From: Alicyclobacillus mali
Lineage (GTDB): Bacteria; Bacillota; Bacilli; Alicyclobacillales; Alicyclobacillaceae
Direction: 5' to 3' (one strand)
DNA: 64,000 nt
Assembly (NCBI RefSeq): GCF_017329565.1
Contig: NZ_JAFMTT010000015.1
The notes beneath the pieces were generated by a model. That model did not search any database. It saw only the letters and a program-made list of their open reading frames with translations, and was not told the origin of the DNA. Positions 8,231 through 16,480 of this stretch are shown here, piece after piece (the first letter of the stretch is position 1; each line of letters begins with the position of its first letter). A program made the translations under genes and the position numbers.

Positions 8231-9507
8231 CGATGCGCGTGGAGCGGGCAGCTGGGGGCGTCGTGGTGCGCGAGCGAAACGGCGCGCGCGAGGTGCTCCT
8301 CATTGACGATCAGTACGGCAAGGTCTCCTTTCCCAAGGGACACCTCGAGCCCGGCGAATCGTGGGAGCAGGCGGCGCTGCGCGAGGTCCAGGAGGAGACA
8401 GGCGTCATCGGGCGCATCGCGGGCGATATCGGGCGCGTGGAGTACCTCATCGAGCGCGGTGGCGAGCCGGTGCGTAAGCAGGTGCGGCTCTTTCTCATGG
8501 TGGCCGAAGACGGCTCGGAGCCGGTGCATCAGGCGGAGGAAGTGAACGGGGCGTACTTTCTTCCCTGGGACGAGGCGAGGCGGCGCCATGACGAGCGCGG
8601 CTACGCGAACTGGCGGTTTGCGTTTCAGAAGGCGGAGGCGCTTCTCGCGTGGCGAGATGGGCGGCTCGAGGAGGCGTGGCGGGCGCTCGGGCCGGATGTG
8701 ACGTGGGATGATCTGGTCGCGGCGTGGCGCGAGGCAGAGTCTGCGACTCGGAAACTGGTGGAGGCGTGCCGCGAGGAGTTGGCGGTGATCTTTCCCGAGC
8801 TGCGTCTGCCGGAAGCGCGGAGCCTTCATCTGCCTCGCGAGGTGACGCACGGTGCCGTGCGGGCGGCCATCGAGTCGACGCTGCTGAAACCCGAGGCGAG
8901 CGAGATCGACGTGCAAAACCTGTGCCTGGAGGCCATCCAACACAACCTTCCGATGGTGTGCATCTCGCCGCGCCACGTGCCTCTGGCGAAGCGGGCGATC
9001 ACGGCAAGCGGCGTCCGGGTGTGCACGGTCATTGGCTTTCCGCATGGGACACAGAGCGCGAACGCCATGCGGCAGGAGGCGCTCGAGGCCGTCGCCGCGG
9101 GGGCGGACGAGATCGACATGGTGGGGCCCATCGGCGCGCTGGCCGAAGGGGACGTGTGGACGTATGCGCAGGCGGTGCGGGCGGTGGTCGAGGCGGCGCG
9201 GCTCAGGTCTCCCGCCGTTTGGGTCAAGGTGATTCTGGAGACGAGCGCGCTCGGGCCGGACGCCGTGGTCAAGGGCGCCTTGGTGTCGGCGGCGGTGGGC
9301 GCCGACTTTGTCAAAACGTCGACCGGTTACCATACCGCGGGCGCGCGCCCAGCCGATGTCGCGCTGATGGCCATCGCGGTCGCCGGCAGCGCGGGTGTGA
9401 AGGCGAGCGGCGGCATTCGCACGAGGGCGGCGGCGCGCAACCTGCTCCGGTTTGGCGCGGACCGGCTCGGCACGTCGTCCGCGCTCAAGTTGCTGGACGA
9501 GGCCTGA
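8227..9507 (+). CDS. Nudix hydrolase - deoxyribose-phosphate aldolase fusion protein
   Basis: One uninterrupted 426-residue frame encodes two enzymes. Residues about 1-140 form a Nudix hydrolase with a perfect Nudix box (G38, E44, R52, E53, E56, E57, G59), of the FPKGHLEPGE type common in dinucleoside-polyphosphate hydrolases. A helical linker (about 140-205) leads to a DeoC class I aldolase, which splits 2-deoxyribose-5-phosphate into acetaldehyde and glyceraldehyde-3-phosphate. All aldolase catalytic residues are present: Asp297 (EIDMV), Schiff-base Lys363 (VKTSTGY) and Lys392 (VKASGG). The usual DeoC IDHT motif reads IEST here. GTG 8227 has GGAGG well placed and overlaps the mtaB stop; ATG 8209 is an alternative start. 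Free-standing deoC next to mtaB is known in related Bacilli, so the Nudix domain is the novelty. Confidence 0.93.
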   Translation: MTMRVERAAGGVVVRERNGAREVLLIDDQYGKVSFPKGHLEPGESWEQAALREVQEETGVIGRIAGDIGRVEYLIERGGEPVRKQVRLFLMVAEDGSEPVHQAEEVNGAYFLPWDEARRRHDERGYANWRFAFQKAEALLAWRDGRLEEAWRALGPDVTWDDLVAAWREAESATRKLVEACREELAVIFPELRLPEARSLHLPREVTHGAVRAAIESTLLKPEASEIDVQNLCLEAIQHNLPMVCISPRHVPLAKRAITASGVRVCTVIGFPHGTQSANAMRQEALEAVAAGADEIDMVGPIGALAEGDVWTYAQAVRAVVEAARLRSPAVWVKVILETSALGPDAVVKGALVSAAVGADFVKTSTGYHTAGARPADVALMAIAVAGSAGVKASGGIRTRAAARNLLRFGADRLGTSSALKLLDEA

Positions 9508-9512
9508 TGCTA

Positions 9513-10448
9513 TCAGGCCGTGCGCGGATCCGGCAGCATCCACGTGAGGAGACGAGCGAACTGGCGCACGAACGGCCAAGCCGCGAGCGTGCAGATGGCG
9601 TTGAACGCGGTATTGGCGTTGGCCACCGCCTGAGCGGGTGAAGCCGACGCGAGGGACACCGCGCTCGCGAAGGGATGCAGGATAGGGAGAAACGCCGCGA
9701 CGCCCATGGTGTTCAGGAGCACGTGTGCGAGTGCGATGCGCTGCGCGGGGCGCGGCGTGCCGATGGCCGCGACGACCGACGTGAGACAGGTGCCGATGTT
9801 GGCGCCGAGTGAGATGGCGATCCCGCCTTCCAGGGGGATCATGTGCCCGCCGACGAGTGCCATGGCGATGACCGTTGTGGCGGTTGAGGACTGGACGAGC
9901 GCGCTCAGAGCACAGCCGGCGAGTGTCGCGAGGAGGATGTTGCGCCCAGCGCTGGCGAGCGCCTGGTGGAAGAAGGGGGCCATCGCGAGGGGGCGCAGCG
10001 CGCTGGTAAGCGCCTGAAGCGCGATGAAGATGCAGGAAAATCCAACAAGTCCTTCGCCCAGCGGTCGATGTTTGAGACGAGGGTGCAGAGAGAGCGCGAG
10101 GCCTGCCGCGAGGGCTGGAAGCACGATGCCCCAGAGATTCAGGTTCAGGAGTTGGGGTGTGATGGTCGTGCCCACGTTGGCACCGAGGACGAGTCCCAGG
10201 CCGCTCGCGAAATCCAGGCTTCCGGCGGCGACGAGTCCGACCGTGATGGCGGTCACTGCCCCGGAGGACTGAAGCAGCGCCGTGCTCACGGCTCCGGTGA
10301 CCATCCCGCGCGTCGGCGTCGACGCGGCCGTCCGAATGAGGCGCGCCAGGCGCCCTTCTGCCATGCGCTCGAAGCCGGATCGCATGAGGCGTAAGCCGCC
10401 GAGGAAGGCGACGAGTGCGAGGGCGGTGGCGAAGATGTGGGTGATCAT
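9513..10448 (-). CDS. Na+/phosphate cotransporter family protein (YqeW-like)
   Basis: This is an integral membrane protein of the NptA/PNaS type II sodium-phosphate cotransporter family. The 311 residues form about eight to nine hydrophobic segments in two inverted halves, each with the hallmark QSS motif (TALLQSSGAVTAITVG near residue 58 and ALVQSSTATTVIAMALV in the second half) plus GANVGTT/GANIGT loops. Bacillus has the homologue yqeW at the same place, but here it is inverted, convergent with the Nudix-DeoC gene (5 bases apart) and divergent from rpsU. Family assignment is sure; phosphate as substrate is inferred. Confidence 0.9.
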   Translation of the reverse strand: MITHIFATALALVAFLGGLRLMRSGFERMAEGRLARLIRTAASTPTRGMVTGAVSTALLQSSGAVTAITVGLVAAGSLDFASGLGLVLGANVGTTITPQLLNLNLWGIVLPALAAGLALSLHPRLKHRPLGEGLVGFSCIFIALQALTSALRPLAMAPFFHQALASAGRNILLATLAGCALSALVQSSTATTVIAMALVGGHMIPLEGGIAISLGANIGTCLTSVVAAIGTPRPAQRIALAHVLLNTMGVAAFLPILHPFASAVSLASASPAQAVANANTAFNAICTLAAWPFVRQFARLLTWMLPDPRTA

Positions 10449-10504
10449 GCGCCTCCCTCCCGTTCTAGGACAACCTATGCGCTCAACCGGGGCGGCATGC
10501 GTGT

Positions 10505-10533
10505 TTGACGAGCATTTCCTGCTGTACTATAAT
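10505..10533 (+). promoter_or_regulatory. Sigma-A promoter of rpsU-yqeY
   Basis: TTGACG (10505-10510), 17 bases, then a perfect TATAAT (10528-10533). It reads into rpsU, whose start is 36 bases further on. Confidence 0.9.
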
Positions 10534-10568
10534 GGCGACAACTGATGTGTCCGGGGGGAGGGGATCTC

Positions 10569-10751
10569 ATGTCGGAAGTCCGTCTGCGCAAGAATGAATC
10601 CATCGACAGCGCGCTGCGACGTTTCAAAAAGCAGATGGCCCGCGATGGCGTGTTGGCGGAGGTTCGCAAACGCGAGCATTACGAGAAGCCGAGTGTCGCG
10701 CGCAAGAAGAAGGCCCAGGCAGCCCAGCGCAAGCGCCGCCGCAGCTACTGA
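10569..10751 (+). CDS. rpsU: 30S ribosomal protein S21
   Basis: This is the small basic protein of the 30S platform near the anti-Shine-Dalgarno region. The 60-residue sequence has the family core VRLRKNESIDSALRRFKKQ and a Lys/Arg-rich tail ending KRRRSY. ATG 10569 is preceded by a GGGGGGAGGGG ribosome site; the upstream in-frame ATG at 10545 would precede that site and is not used. A strong promoter lies directly upstream and yqeY follows after 22 bases. Confidence 0.97.
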   Translation: MSEVRLRKNESIDSALRRFKKQMARDGVLAEVRKREHYEKPSVARKKKAQAAQRKRRRSY

Positions 10752-10773
10752 GGCGAATCGGGAGGATCCAAGC

Positions 10774-11217
10774 ATGGCCATCCTTGATCAGCTGAATGAG
10801 GACCTCAAGCAGGCGATGCGAGACAAGGACAAGGTCCGGCTCTCGGTCATCCGGATGGTGAAATCGGCTGCCAAGAATCGAGAAATCGAGCTGGGTCGAG
10901 CGCTGACGGATGAGGACGCGCTGGCCGTCATTCAGAAGGAGATCAAGCAGCGCCGAGATTCCCTCCAGGCGTTTCAGGAAGCAAAACGGACGGATCTCAT
11001 TGAACAGGCCGAGCAGGAAATCGCCGTGCTCGAGTCTTACTTGCCGGCGCAGCTCGGCGACGACGAGATCGAACAGTTGGCCAAGGACGTGATGGCGCGG
11101 GTCGGCGCCGCCGGAAAGGCCGACATGGGCAAGGTGATGCGCGAGCTGATGCCCGAGGTGCGCGGGCGCGCGGACGGCCGTCGCGTCCAGCAAATCGTCG
11201 AGCGCCTGCTCGCATAA
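10774..11217 (+). CDS. yqeY: GatB/YqeY domain-containing protein
   Basis: The 147-residue cytosolic protein is made of a helical N-terminal part (LNEDLKQAMRDKDKVRLSVIRM) and a C-terminal domain like the tail of the GatB amidotransferase subunit, ending in the typical GRADGRRVQQIVERLL. Proteins of this family are thought to bind tRNA or assist aminoacylation, but their reaction is unproven. The ATG at 10774 follows GGGAGGATCC, and co-transcription with rpsU is the standard Bacillus arrangement (rpsU-yqeY). A terminator follows. Confidence 0.93.
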   Translation: MAILDQLNEDLKQAMRDKDKVRLSVIRMVKSAAKNREIELGRALTDEDALAVIQKEIKQRRDSLQAFQEAKRTDLIEQAEQEIAVLESYLPAQLGDDEIEQLAKDVMARVGAAGKADMGKVMRELMPEVRGRADGRRVQQIVERLLA

Positions 11218-11240
11218 GGGTGGGTGAACCCCCGAATACA

Positions 11241-11280
11241 CGAGGAGCCGTTCTCTGAGGACGGCTCCTCCGTTCATTTC
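11241..11280 (+). terminator. Rho-independent terminator after yqeY
   Basis: GAGGAGCCGT (11242-11251) pairs perfectly with ACGGCTCCTC (11261-11270) around a nine-base loop and is followed by the U-richer CGTTCATTTC. It ends the rpsU-yqeY unit before the sporulation gene yqfC. Confidence 0.8.
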
Positions 11281-11299
11281 TCGGGCTCATCCCGATGGG

Positions 11300-11328
11300 T
11301 GTTATTGCGAGCCTGTCTCGCATAGTCA
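11300..11328 (+). promoter_or_regulatory. Possible sigma-E promoter of yqfC-yqfD
   Basis: TGTTATT (11300-11306), 14 bases, then CATAGTCA (11321-11328) loosely resemble the mother-cell sigma-E -35 and -10 elements. In B. subtilis yqfC and yqfD are sigma-E genes, which is the main reason for proposing this weak match. Confidence 0.3.
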
Positions 11329-11348
11329 TCCAGGGGGAGGAATGGGCC

Positions 11349-11633
11349 ATGCCGGGATGGACGTCTTCAATCAAGCGGCGCGCGGGCGAGGTGCTGCGCC
11401 TTCCGCCCGACACCGTCGAAGCCGTGGCTCGAGTGACCATCGTGGGCGACGACGTGATGATCGAGGGCGCGAAGGCGCTGCTTGAGGTTTCATCGGACCG
11501 GATCTCGTGCGATCTCGGCGATCGGGTCGTCGAGATCGAGGGAGAGTCGTTCGTCATCAAACTCGTGACGGAGCGGGAAATTCACGCCGTGGGTCGCGTT
11601 CGCCACCTGAGCTTTGGGGGTGGCGCGCAATGA
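11349..11633 (+). CDS. yqfC: Sporulation protein YqfC
   Basis: The 94-residue protein of the YabP/YqfC family is expressed in the mother cell during sporulation; its molecular role is not known. The sequence shows the family pattern of short beta strands (VARVTIVGDDVMIEGAKALL, then VVEIEGESFVIKLVTEREIHAVGRV) consistent with a small all-beta fold. ATG 11349 sits 8 bases after GGGGGAGGA; a longer in-frame extension to 11295 lacks a ribosome site. It overlaps yqfD by four bases, so the two are translationally coupled. Confidence 0.9.
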   Translation: MPGWTSSIKRRAGEVLRLPPDTVEAVARVTIVGDDVMIEGAKALLEVSSDRISCDLGDRVVEIEGESFVIKLVTEREIHAVGRVRHLSFGGGAQ

Positions 11634-12844
11634 GCGACTCCCGGTTCGAGTGGTTTCTCAACGGATCTGTGACGCTCTGGGTGACGGGGCCTGGGGCGCG
11701 CCACATCGTCGCGCGGCTACAGCAAGACGGCGTGGTTGTGCGCGATGTGCGCTTCGCCACGGGCGGCGTGATGCTCCGGTTGGGTGTTTCGGCGCTTCGC
11801 CGCCTGATGGCGTCTCGGCGGGACTTCGGCGTGCGGTTTCGCGTCGTCGAACGACACGGCGCGCCGTTTCTCGCGCGGCGGTTGAGGAGGCGCAAGGCGT
11901 TTGCCGCTGGCGCGTTGGCGTTCGTCGCCATTCTCTACGCGCTCTCGTCCATCGTGTGGCGCGTCGAGATCGTCGGCGCGGAGGGCGAGGATCAGGAAGC
12001 GGAATTGAGACAGGCCGCAGCGGAGGCAGGGCTAGAGGTGGGGCAGTGGAAGTCGCGCCTCGCGCAGCCTGCTGAGCTGGCGGAGCGCGTGGTGGCTCGG
12101 GCGCCGAACTACGTCTGGGTCGGGGTGGAAGTCAAAGGGTCCGTCGCGGTGGTGCGGGGGATTCCGAAGATCCCGGGTGTTCCCCAAGCGAGTCAGGCGC
12201 CGTGCAACATCGTCGCAACGCGTCCGGGGGTCATCCTCGACGTGCAGGCGTCCCGCGGCCGCGTGATGGTCAAGCCCAATCAAGTCGTGCAGCCGGGGCA
12301 GGTGCTCATCTCCGGCCTGTTGACCGATCGCGGCCCCAGCGTTCCTGCGAGCGGCAGTGTGTTCGCAGAGGTTTGGTACACGTCCGACGTGTCCATTCCG
12401 CTTCAGATCTCGACACAAGGACTGACCGGCGCTTCGGTCTCACGCGAGTATCTCGCCGTGGGTGGCACGCGACTGCGCGTGTGGGGATTTCAAGAAGCGC
12501 CTTCGGGAGTCTACGAGCGTGACGCCGAGACCGACTGGCACATCGGAACGTGGAGAATGCCCGTGCAGTGGGTGCACGCCACGCTGTACGAGGTCAAGCC
12601 CACCGTATGGAAGCTGGATGCCGCGGCGGCCAAGCAGGAGGCACTTGTCATGGCAGCCTCCGACGTCCGGTCCCTGGCTGGCGGGGATATGGTCATCCTG
12701 GGCCAGTCGGTTTTACAGGAGCGTCTCGAGCGTGGTACTCTATACGCGACCATACTCACGCGCGTCCAACAGGACATCGGCGCTCCCGCGCCCATCCCGG
12801 AGGCGGGAGAACCGCTCAAGTCCCAGGGCGCGGCGCAATCGTAA
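11630..12844 (+). CDS. yqfD: Sporulation protein YqfD (SpoIV-like)
   Basis: YqfD is a mother-cell membrane protein needed for efficient sporulation in Bacillus. The 404-residue product has a cytoplasmic N-terminal part (about 1-85), a single membrane segment (FAAGALAFVAILYALSSIVW, about 90-109) and a long extracytoplasmic domain with a FtsQ-type POTRA-like beginning (VEIVGAEGEDQEAELRQAA) and a lipoyl-like hairpin section (VVQPGQVLISG). The ATG overlaps the yqfC stop (AATGA). phoH follows after a short gap, as in B. subtilis. Confidence 0.92.
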   Translation: MSDSRFEWFLNGSVTLWVTGPGARHIVARLQQDGVVVRDVRFATGGVMLRLGVSALRRLMASRRDFGVRFRVVERHGAPFLARRLRRRKAFAAGALAFVAILYALSSIVWRVEIVGAEGEDQEAELRQAAAEAGLEVGQWKSRLAQPAELAERVVARAPNYVWVGVEVKGSVAVVRGIPKIPGVPQASQAPCNIVATRPGVILDVQASRGRVMVKPNQVVQPGQVLISGLLTDRGPSVPASGSVFAEVWYTSDVSIPLQISTQGLTGASVSREYLAVGGTRLRVWGFQEAPSGVYERDAETDWHIGTWRMPVQWVHATLYEVKPTVWKLDAAAAKQEALVMAASDVRSLAGGDMVILGQSVLQERLERGTLYATILTRVQQDIGAPAPIPEAGEPLKSQGAAQS

Positions 12845-12863
12845 GGACGGGGATGGTGCATCG

Positions 12864-13835
12864 TTGGCTGAGCAGACGGCGACGAAGAAATGGGTGTTTC
12901 CTACAAATGAGGAAGCGGTGCAAGCGCTCGGGCCGAACGACTTGCTTTTGCACCTGCTCAGTCAGGCGTTTTCCGCAAAGGTGATTGTGCGCGGCACGGA
13001 AATCCAGTTCGTGGGCGACGAAGACGAGGTCTCGCGCCTGCAGCATCTGTTGAGCGTGGTCACCACCTTGGTTCGCCGCGGGATGCAACTCGGCGAATCG
13101 GATTATCGATACATGATTGAAATGGCGCACGCTGGCGACCTCGACGACGTGATCGACGTGTACACGACGGAAATCGGCACGACGTACAAGGGCAAGGCCA
13201 TCCGGGTCAAGACCTTGGGCCAGCGGCGGTATGTCGACGCCATCCGTCGAAACGACATCGTGTTTGGCGTGGGACCGGCCGGTACCGGCAAGACGTATCT
13301 CGCGGTGGCGATGGCCGTGATGGCGCTAAAGCGCGGCGAGGTCAAGCGGATTGTGCTGACGCGGCCCGCCGTTGAAGCGGGCGAGAAGCTTGGCTTTCTC
13401 CCAGGGGATCTCCAGGAGAAGGTGGATCCCTATCTGCGGCCCTTGTACGACGCGCTGCACGATATCTACGGGCAGGAGCAGGTCATCCGCGCGCTCGAGC
13501 GCGGAAACATTGAAATTGCGCCGCTTGCGTACATGCGCGGGCGCACGCTTGAAGACAGCTACGTCATCCTTGACGAGGCGCAGAACACGACCATTGAGCA
13601 GATGAAGATGTTCCTCACGCGCCTCGGCTTTCACTCAAAAATGGTCATCACAGGCGATGTGACGCAAATTGACCTCCCGACGGGCAGATTGTCTGGGTTG
13701 GTGCACGCGCAGCGCGTGCTGCGAGGCATTCCGGGTATCGCGTTTCACACGTTCAGCCCGTCGGACGTCGTGAGGCATCATCTGGTTCAAAAGATCATCG
13801 ACGCGTACGCACAAGATCAGGCGAGGCAGGGCTGA
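12864..13835 (+). CDS. phoH: PhoH family ATPase
   Basis: This is a cytosolic P-loop protein of the PhoH/YlaK family, proposed to act as an RNA helicase or ATPase, often next to the RNase YbeY as here. The 323-residue product has a KH-like N-terminal part and an ATPase domain with Walker A GPAGTGKTY (about residue 135) and Walker B SYVILDEAQN, followed by the family signature FHTFSPSDVVRH. The open frame extends far upstream through yqfD; TTG 12864 gives the normal family length but its ribosome site (GGACGGGGA) is only moderate. Confidence 0.92.
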   Translation: MAEQTATKKWVFPTNEEAVQALGPNDLLLHLLSQAFSAKVIVRGTEIQFVGDEDEVSRLQHLLSVVTTLVRRGMQLGESDYRYMIEMAHAGDLDDVIDVYTTEIGTTYKGKAIRVKTLGQRRYVDAIRRNDIVFGVGPAGTGKTYLAVAMAVMALKRGEVKRIVLTRPAVEAGEKLGFLPGDLQEKVDPYLRPLYDALHDIYGQEQVIRALERGNIEIAPLAYMRGRTLEDSYVILDEAQNTTIEQMKMFLTRLGFHSKMVITGDVTQIDLPTGRLSGLVHAQRVLRGIPGIAFHTFSPSDVVRHHLVQKIIDAYAQDQARQG

Positions 13836-13868
13836 GGCCCTGCCTCGAGCGCAAGGAGCATGTTGGTC

Positions 13869-15992
13869 ATGAAGTGGACAGGATGGGGTAACGCCATTCG
13901 CCGCTGGCTGGACGATGATGCGTTTCGCCATAGTCGGCGAATCCGCGTGTGGATATACGCGGGTCTCGGCGTTCTCTTGTTCGCAATTCTCGCGTCGAGC
14001 ATGATGCCTCCCCGGTATCATTTCGCGGTCGGAGAGGTGAGCCCCACGACCGTTGTAGCCCCGGTGACGGCCGTCGATACGGCTGCGACAGCAGCCAAGC
14101 GCCAGGCGGCAGAGGCGAAGGTCCCGAAGCAGTACGCGCAGTCGCCGCAGGTGCTGTCGGACGCGCTGCAACAACTCGCCGGGCTGTTTGACGCGGCGAG
14201 ATCGGCCGCCGGCAATCCGAACCTGACGCCGACCGAGCGCCTGGCGGAGGTGCGGCGTGTTGCGCCGCAAGGGCTGTCCACCTCGACGCTGGAACTGATG
14301 CTGGGCGAGCCTGCCGCGCGGCTCGCCGAGCTCGAGAAAGACGCGGCGAAAGTGGTACAGGCCATCCTGAGTCAGCCGTTTTACGCCGACTCGATGCAAC
14401 AGTCGATGCTTCTTGTGGACAGGCAGATTGTGAATCTCAACCTCGGGCTGGATCGAGATGCGGCCCTGATTGTGCAGAACACCGCGGTGAGCGTGCTCCG
14501 GCCCAACATGGTGTATCAGGCGCAGGCGACGCAGGAGGCGCGTGAGCAAGCCGCGGAGAGCGTTCAGCCGGTTTTGATTCATCAAGGCGACGTGATCGTC
14601 GCGAAGAACCAGGTTGTCACGCAGGACGTCATCAGCAAGCTCAAGGACGTGGGACTGTATTCGGCGTATCCGAGCGTTCGCGTCGGGGTTGGCTTCGCTG
14701 TGTTCATCGCGCTTTCAATCGCGATGCTCGCCGCCTACGTCGAGCGAAGGGCACCGAGGCGCCGGCTGGATAACCTGATGCTTGGCATCCTGGGGCTCGT
14801 GTTCGTCCTCATGGCCATCCTGATTGCGGTGACCAAGTGGATTGTCGAGGCGGGCGGGCCGACGTCGACGCCGTATCTGCTGCCCATCTCGCTTGGCGCG
14901 ATGCTCATCACGGTGATGATGGACTCGTCCCTCGCTGTGGTGGCGGCCTTTTTCTTCTCGTTTCTGCTCGGGGCTGCGTTCGGGATGAACTACGATTTTG
15001 TGTTCTACGGCTTCGTCGGATCGCTCGTCGGCGCCTACAGCGTTGCGCGCGTCACCAGCCGGGCGACGTTCATGCGGGCGGGATTCATCGTGTCAGCGGT
15101 GAACATGGGCACGGTCATCGCGCTCTACTTGTTGGAAACGAGCCGGGGGACAGATCTGCACGCGCTGTCGCTGCATGTGGGCCTGGCTGCGCTGAACGGC
15201 GTGTTCGCGGCCATTCTGACAATGGGTATTTTGCCGTTTTTCGAATCGGCGTTTGGTCTGCTCACGCCCATTCGGCTTCTCGAACTGTCGAACCCGAATC
15301 ATCCACTGCTGCGGAAAGTGTTGCTCGAGGCCCCGGGCACGTACCACCACAGCCTGATTGTCGGCAACCTTGCGGAGGCCGCGGCGGAACTGGTGGGGGC
15401 CGATCCACTTCTGTGCCGCGTGGGCGCGTATTACCACGATGTCGGCAAGACAAGGCGGCCCATGTTCTTTGTGGAGAACCAGATGACGAAGGAGAATCCG
15501 CACGACAAGGTGGCGCCGAGTCTCAGCCACCTCATCATCACGTCGCACGTCTCGGATGGACTCGAGATGCTGCGCAAGGCCGGGATTCCGAAGCCCATCC
15601 AGGATATTTGCGCCACGCATCACGGGACGACTATTTTGTGGTATTTTTATCACAAGGCCAAGGAGCAGGATAAAAACGGAACCGTGCGCGTGGACGACTT
15701 TCGATACCCGGGCCCAAAGCCCAAGACGCGCGAGTGCGCCATCATCATGATCTGCGACGCGGTCGAGGCTGCGGTCCGCAGCATGTCGCGGCCGACGCCC
15801 AACCGCGTGGAGGGCGTCATCCGCAAGATCATCCGAGATCGCCTCCAGGACGGGCAATTGGACGAATGCGATCTGACCCTGCAGGATCTCGACGCGATGG
15901 TCGGAGCATTCATGAAGACGCTCAAAGGCATTTACCACGCGCGCATTGAGTATCCCGACATTGACAAGTTGAAGAAGGAAGTGGCAAAGTGA
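13869..15992 (+). CDS. pgpH: Cyclic-di-AMP phosphodiesterase PgpH (7TM-HD family)
   Basis: PgpH hydrolyses the second messenger c-di-AMP. The 707-residue membrane protein has one N-terminal anchor, an extracytoplasmic 7TMR-HDED domain (about 45-270), seven membrane segments (about 275-475) and a cytosolic HD domain with H-H-S-L (YHHSLIVGNLAEAA) and YYHDVGKTRRP metal-binding motifs. ATG 13869 is preferred because AAGGAG lies 10 bases upstream; ATG 13860 would be almost on top of that site. It overlaps ybeY by four bases. Length and order match B. subtilis yqfF. Confidence 0.95.
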   Translation: MKWTGWGNAIRRWLDDDAFRHSRRIRVWIYAGLGVLLFAILASSMMPPRYHFAVGEVSPTTVVAPVTAVDTAATAAKRQAAEAKVPKQYAQSPQVLSDALQQLAGLFDAARSAAGNPNLTPTERLAEVRRVAPQGLSTSTLELMLGEPAARLAELEKDAAKVVQAILSQPFYADSMQQSMLLVDRQIVNLNLGLDRDAALIVQNTAVSVLRPNMVYQAQATQEAREQAAESVQPVLIHQGDVIVAKNQVVTQDVISKLKDVGLYSAYPSVRVGVGFAVFIALSIAMLAAYVERRAPRRRLDNLMLGILGLVFVLMAILIAVTKWIVEAGGPTSTPYLLPISLGAMLITVMMDSSLAVVAAFFFSFLLGAAFGMNYDFVFYGFVGSLVGAYSVARVTSRATFMRAGFIVSAVNMGTVIALYLLETSRGTDLHALSLHVGLAALNGVFAAILTMGILPFFESAFGLLTPIRLLELSNPNHPLLRKVLLEAPGTYHHSLIVGNLAEAAAELVGADPLLCRVGAYYHDVGKTRRPMFFVENQMTKENPHDKVAPSLSHLIITSHVSDGLEMLRKAGIPKPIQDICATHHGTTILWYFYHKAKEQDKNGTVRVDDFRYPGPKPKTRECAIIMICDAVEAAVRSMSRPTPNRVEGVIRKIIRDRLQDGQLDECDLTLQDLDAMVGAFMKTLKGIYHARIEYPDIDKLKKEVAK

Positions 15993-16462
15993 ACCGTTTG
16001 TCCATCGATGTCACCTGTGAGGTGGAATGGCCGCTCGATCCGCCGAACGCTGACCCGCAGGCGTTTGTCGAACGCGTGCTTGAGGCGGCGGCCGAGCGAA
16101 TCGGGGTGCGGGGCGAGGTGTCCGTGCTGTTGGTCGACGATGGCGCCATCCACGAGTTGAACCGGACCTATCGCCAGGTGGACAGGCCCACCGACGTGTT
16201 GTCCTTCCCGATGAACGAGGGCGTGGCGCTGGCCGATCCCGACGACGTGGACCCCATCCTCGGCGATATCGTGGTGAGCGTCGATCGCGCCCACGAACAG
16301 GCCGGGGCATACGGCCATTCCCTCGCAAGAGAAATGGCGTTTTTGTTGGTGCACGGCTTTTTGCACCTGAACGGGTTCGATCACGAGGATGAGGCGGGCG
16401 AACGCGAGATGTTCGGGCTTCAGGAGGAGATCTTGCTCGGCATCGGGCTGGCGAGATCGTAG
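15989..16462 (+). CDS. ybeY: Endoribonuclease YbeY
   Basis: YbeY is a zinc-dependent endoribonuclease involved in 16S rRNA 3' maturation and ribosome quality control. The 157-residue protein carries the defining HX3HX5H zinc motif (His122, His126, His132 in VHGFLHLNGFDH) and the upstream NRTYRQVDRPTDVLSFPM segment with the conserved Arg. The GTG start overlaps the pgpH stop. Its position between pgpH and dgkA-era is the conserved Firmicute order. Confidence 0.97.
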   Translation: MNRLSIDVTCEVEWPLDPPNADPQAFVERVLEAAAERIGVRGEVSVLLVDDGAIHELNRTYRQVDRPTDVLSFPMNEGVALADPDDVDPILGDIVVSVDRAHEQAGAYGHSLAREMAFLLVHGFLHLNGFDHEDEAGEREMFGLQEEILLGIGLARS

Positions 16463-16480
16463 TGACGAGGCGGTGAATCC

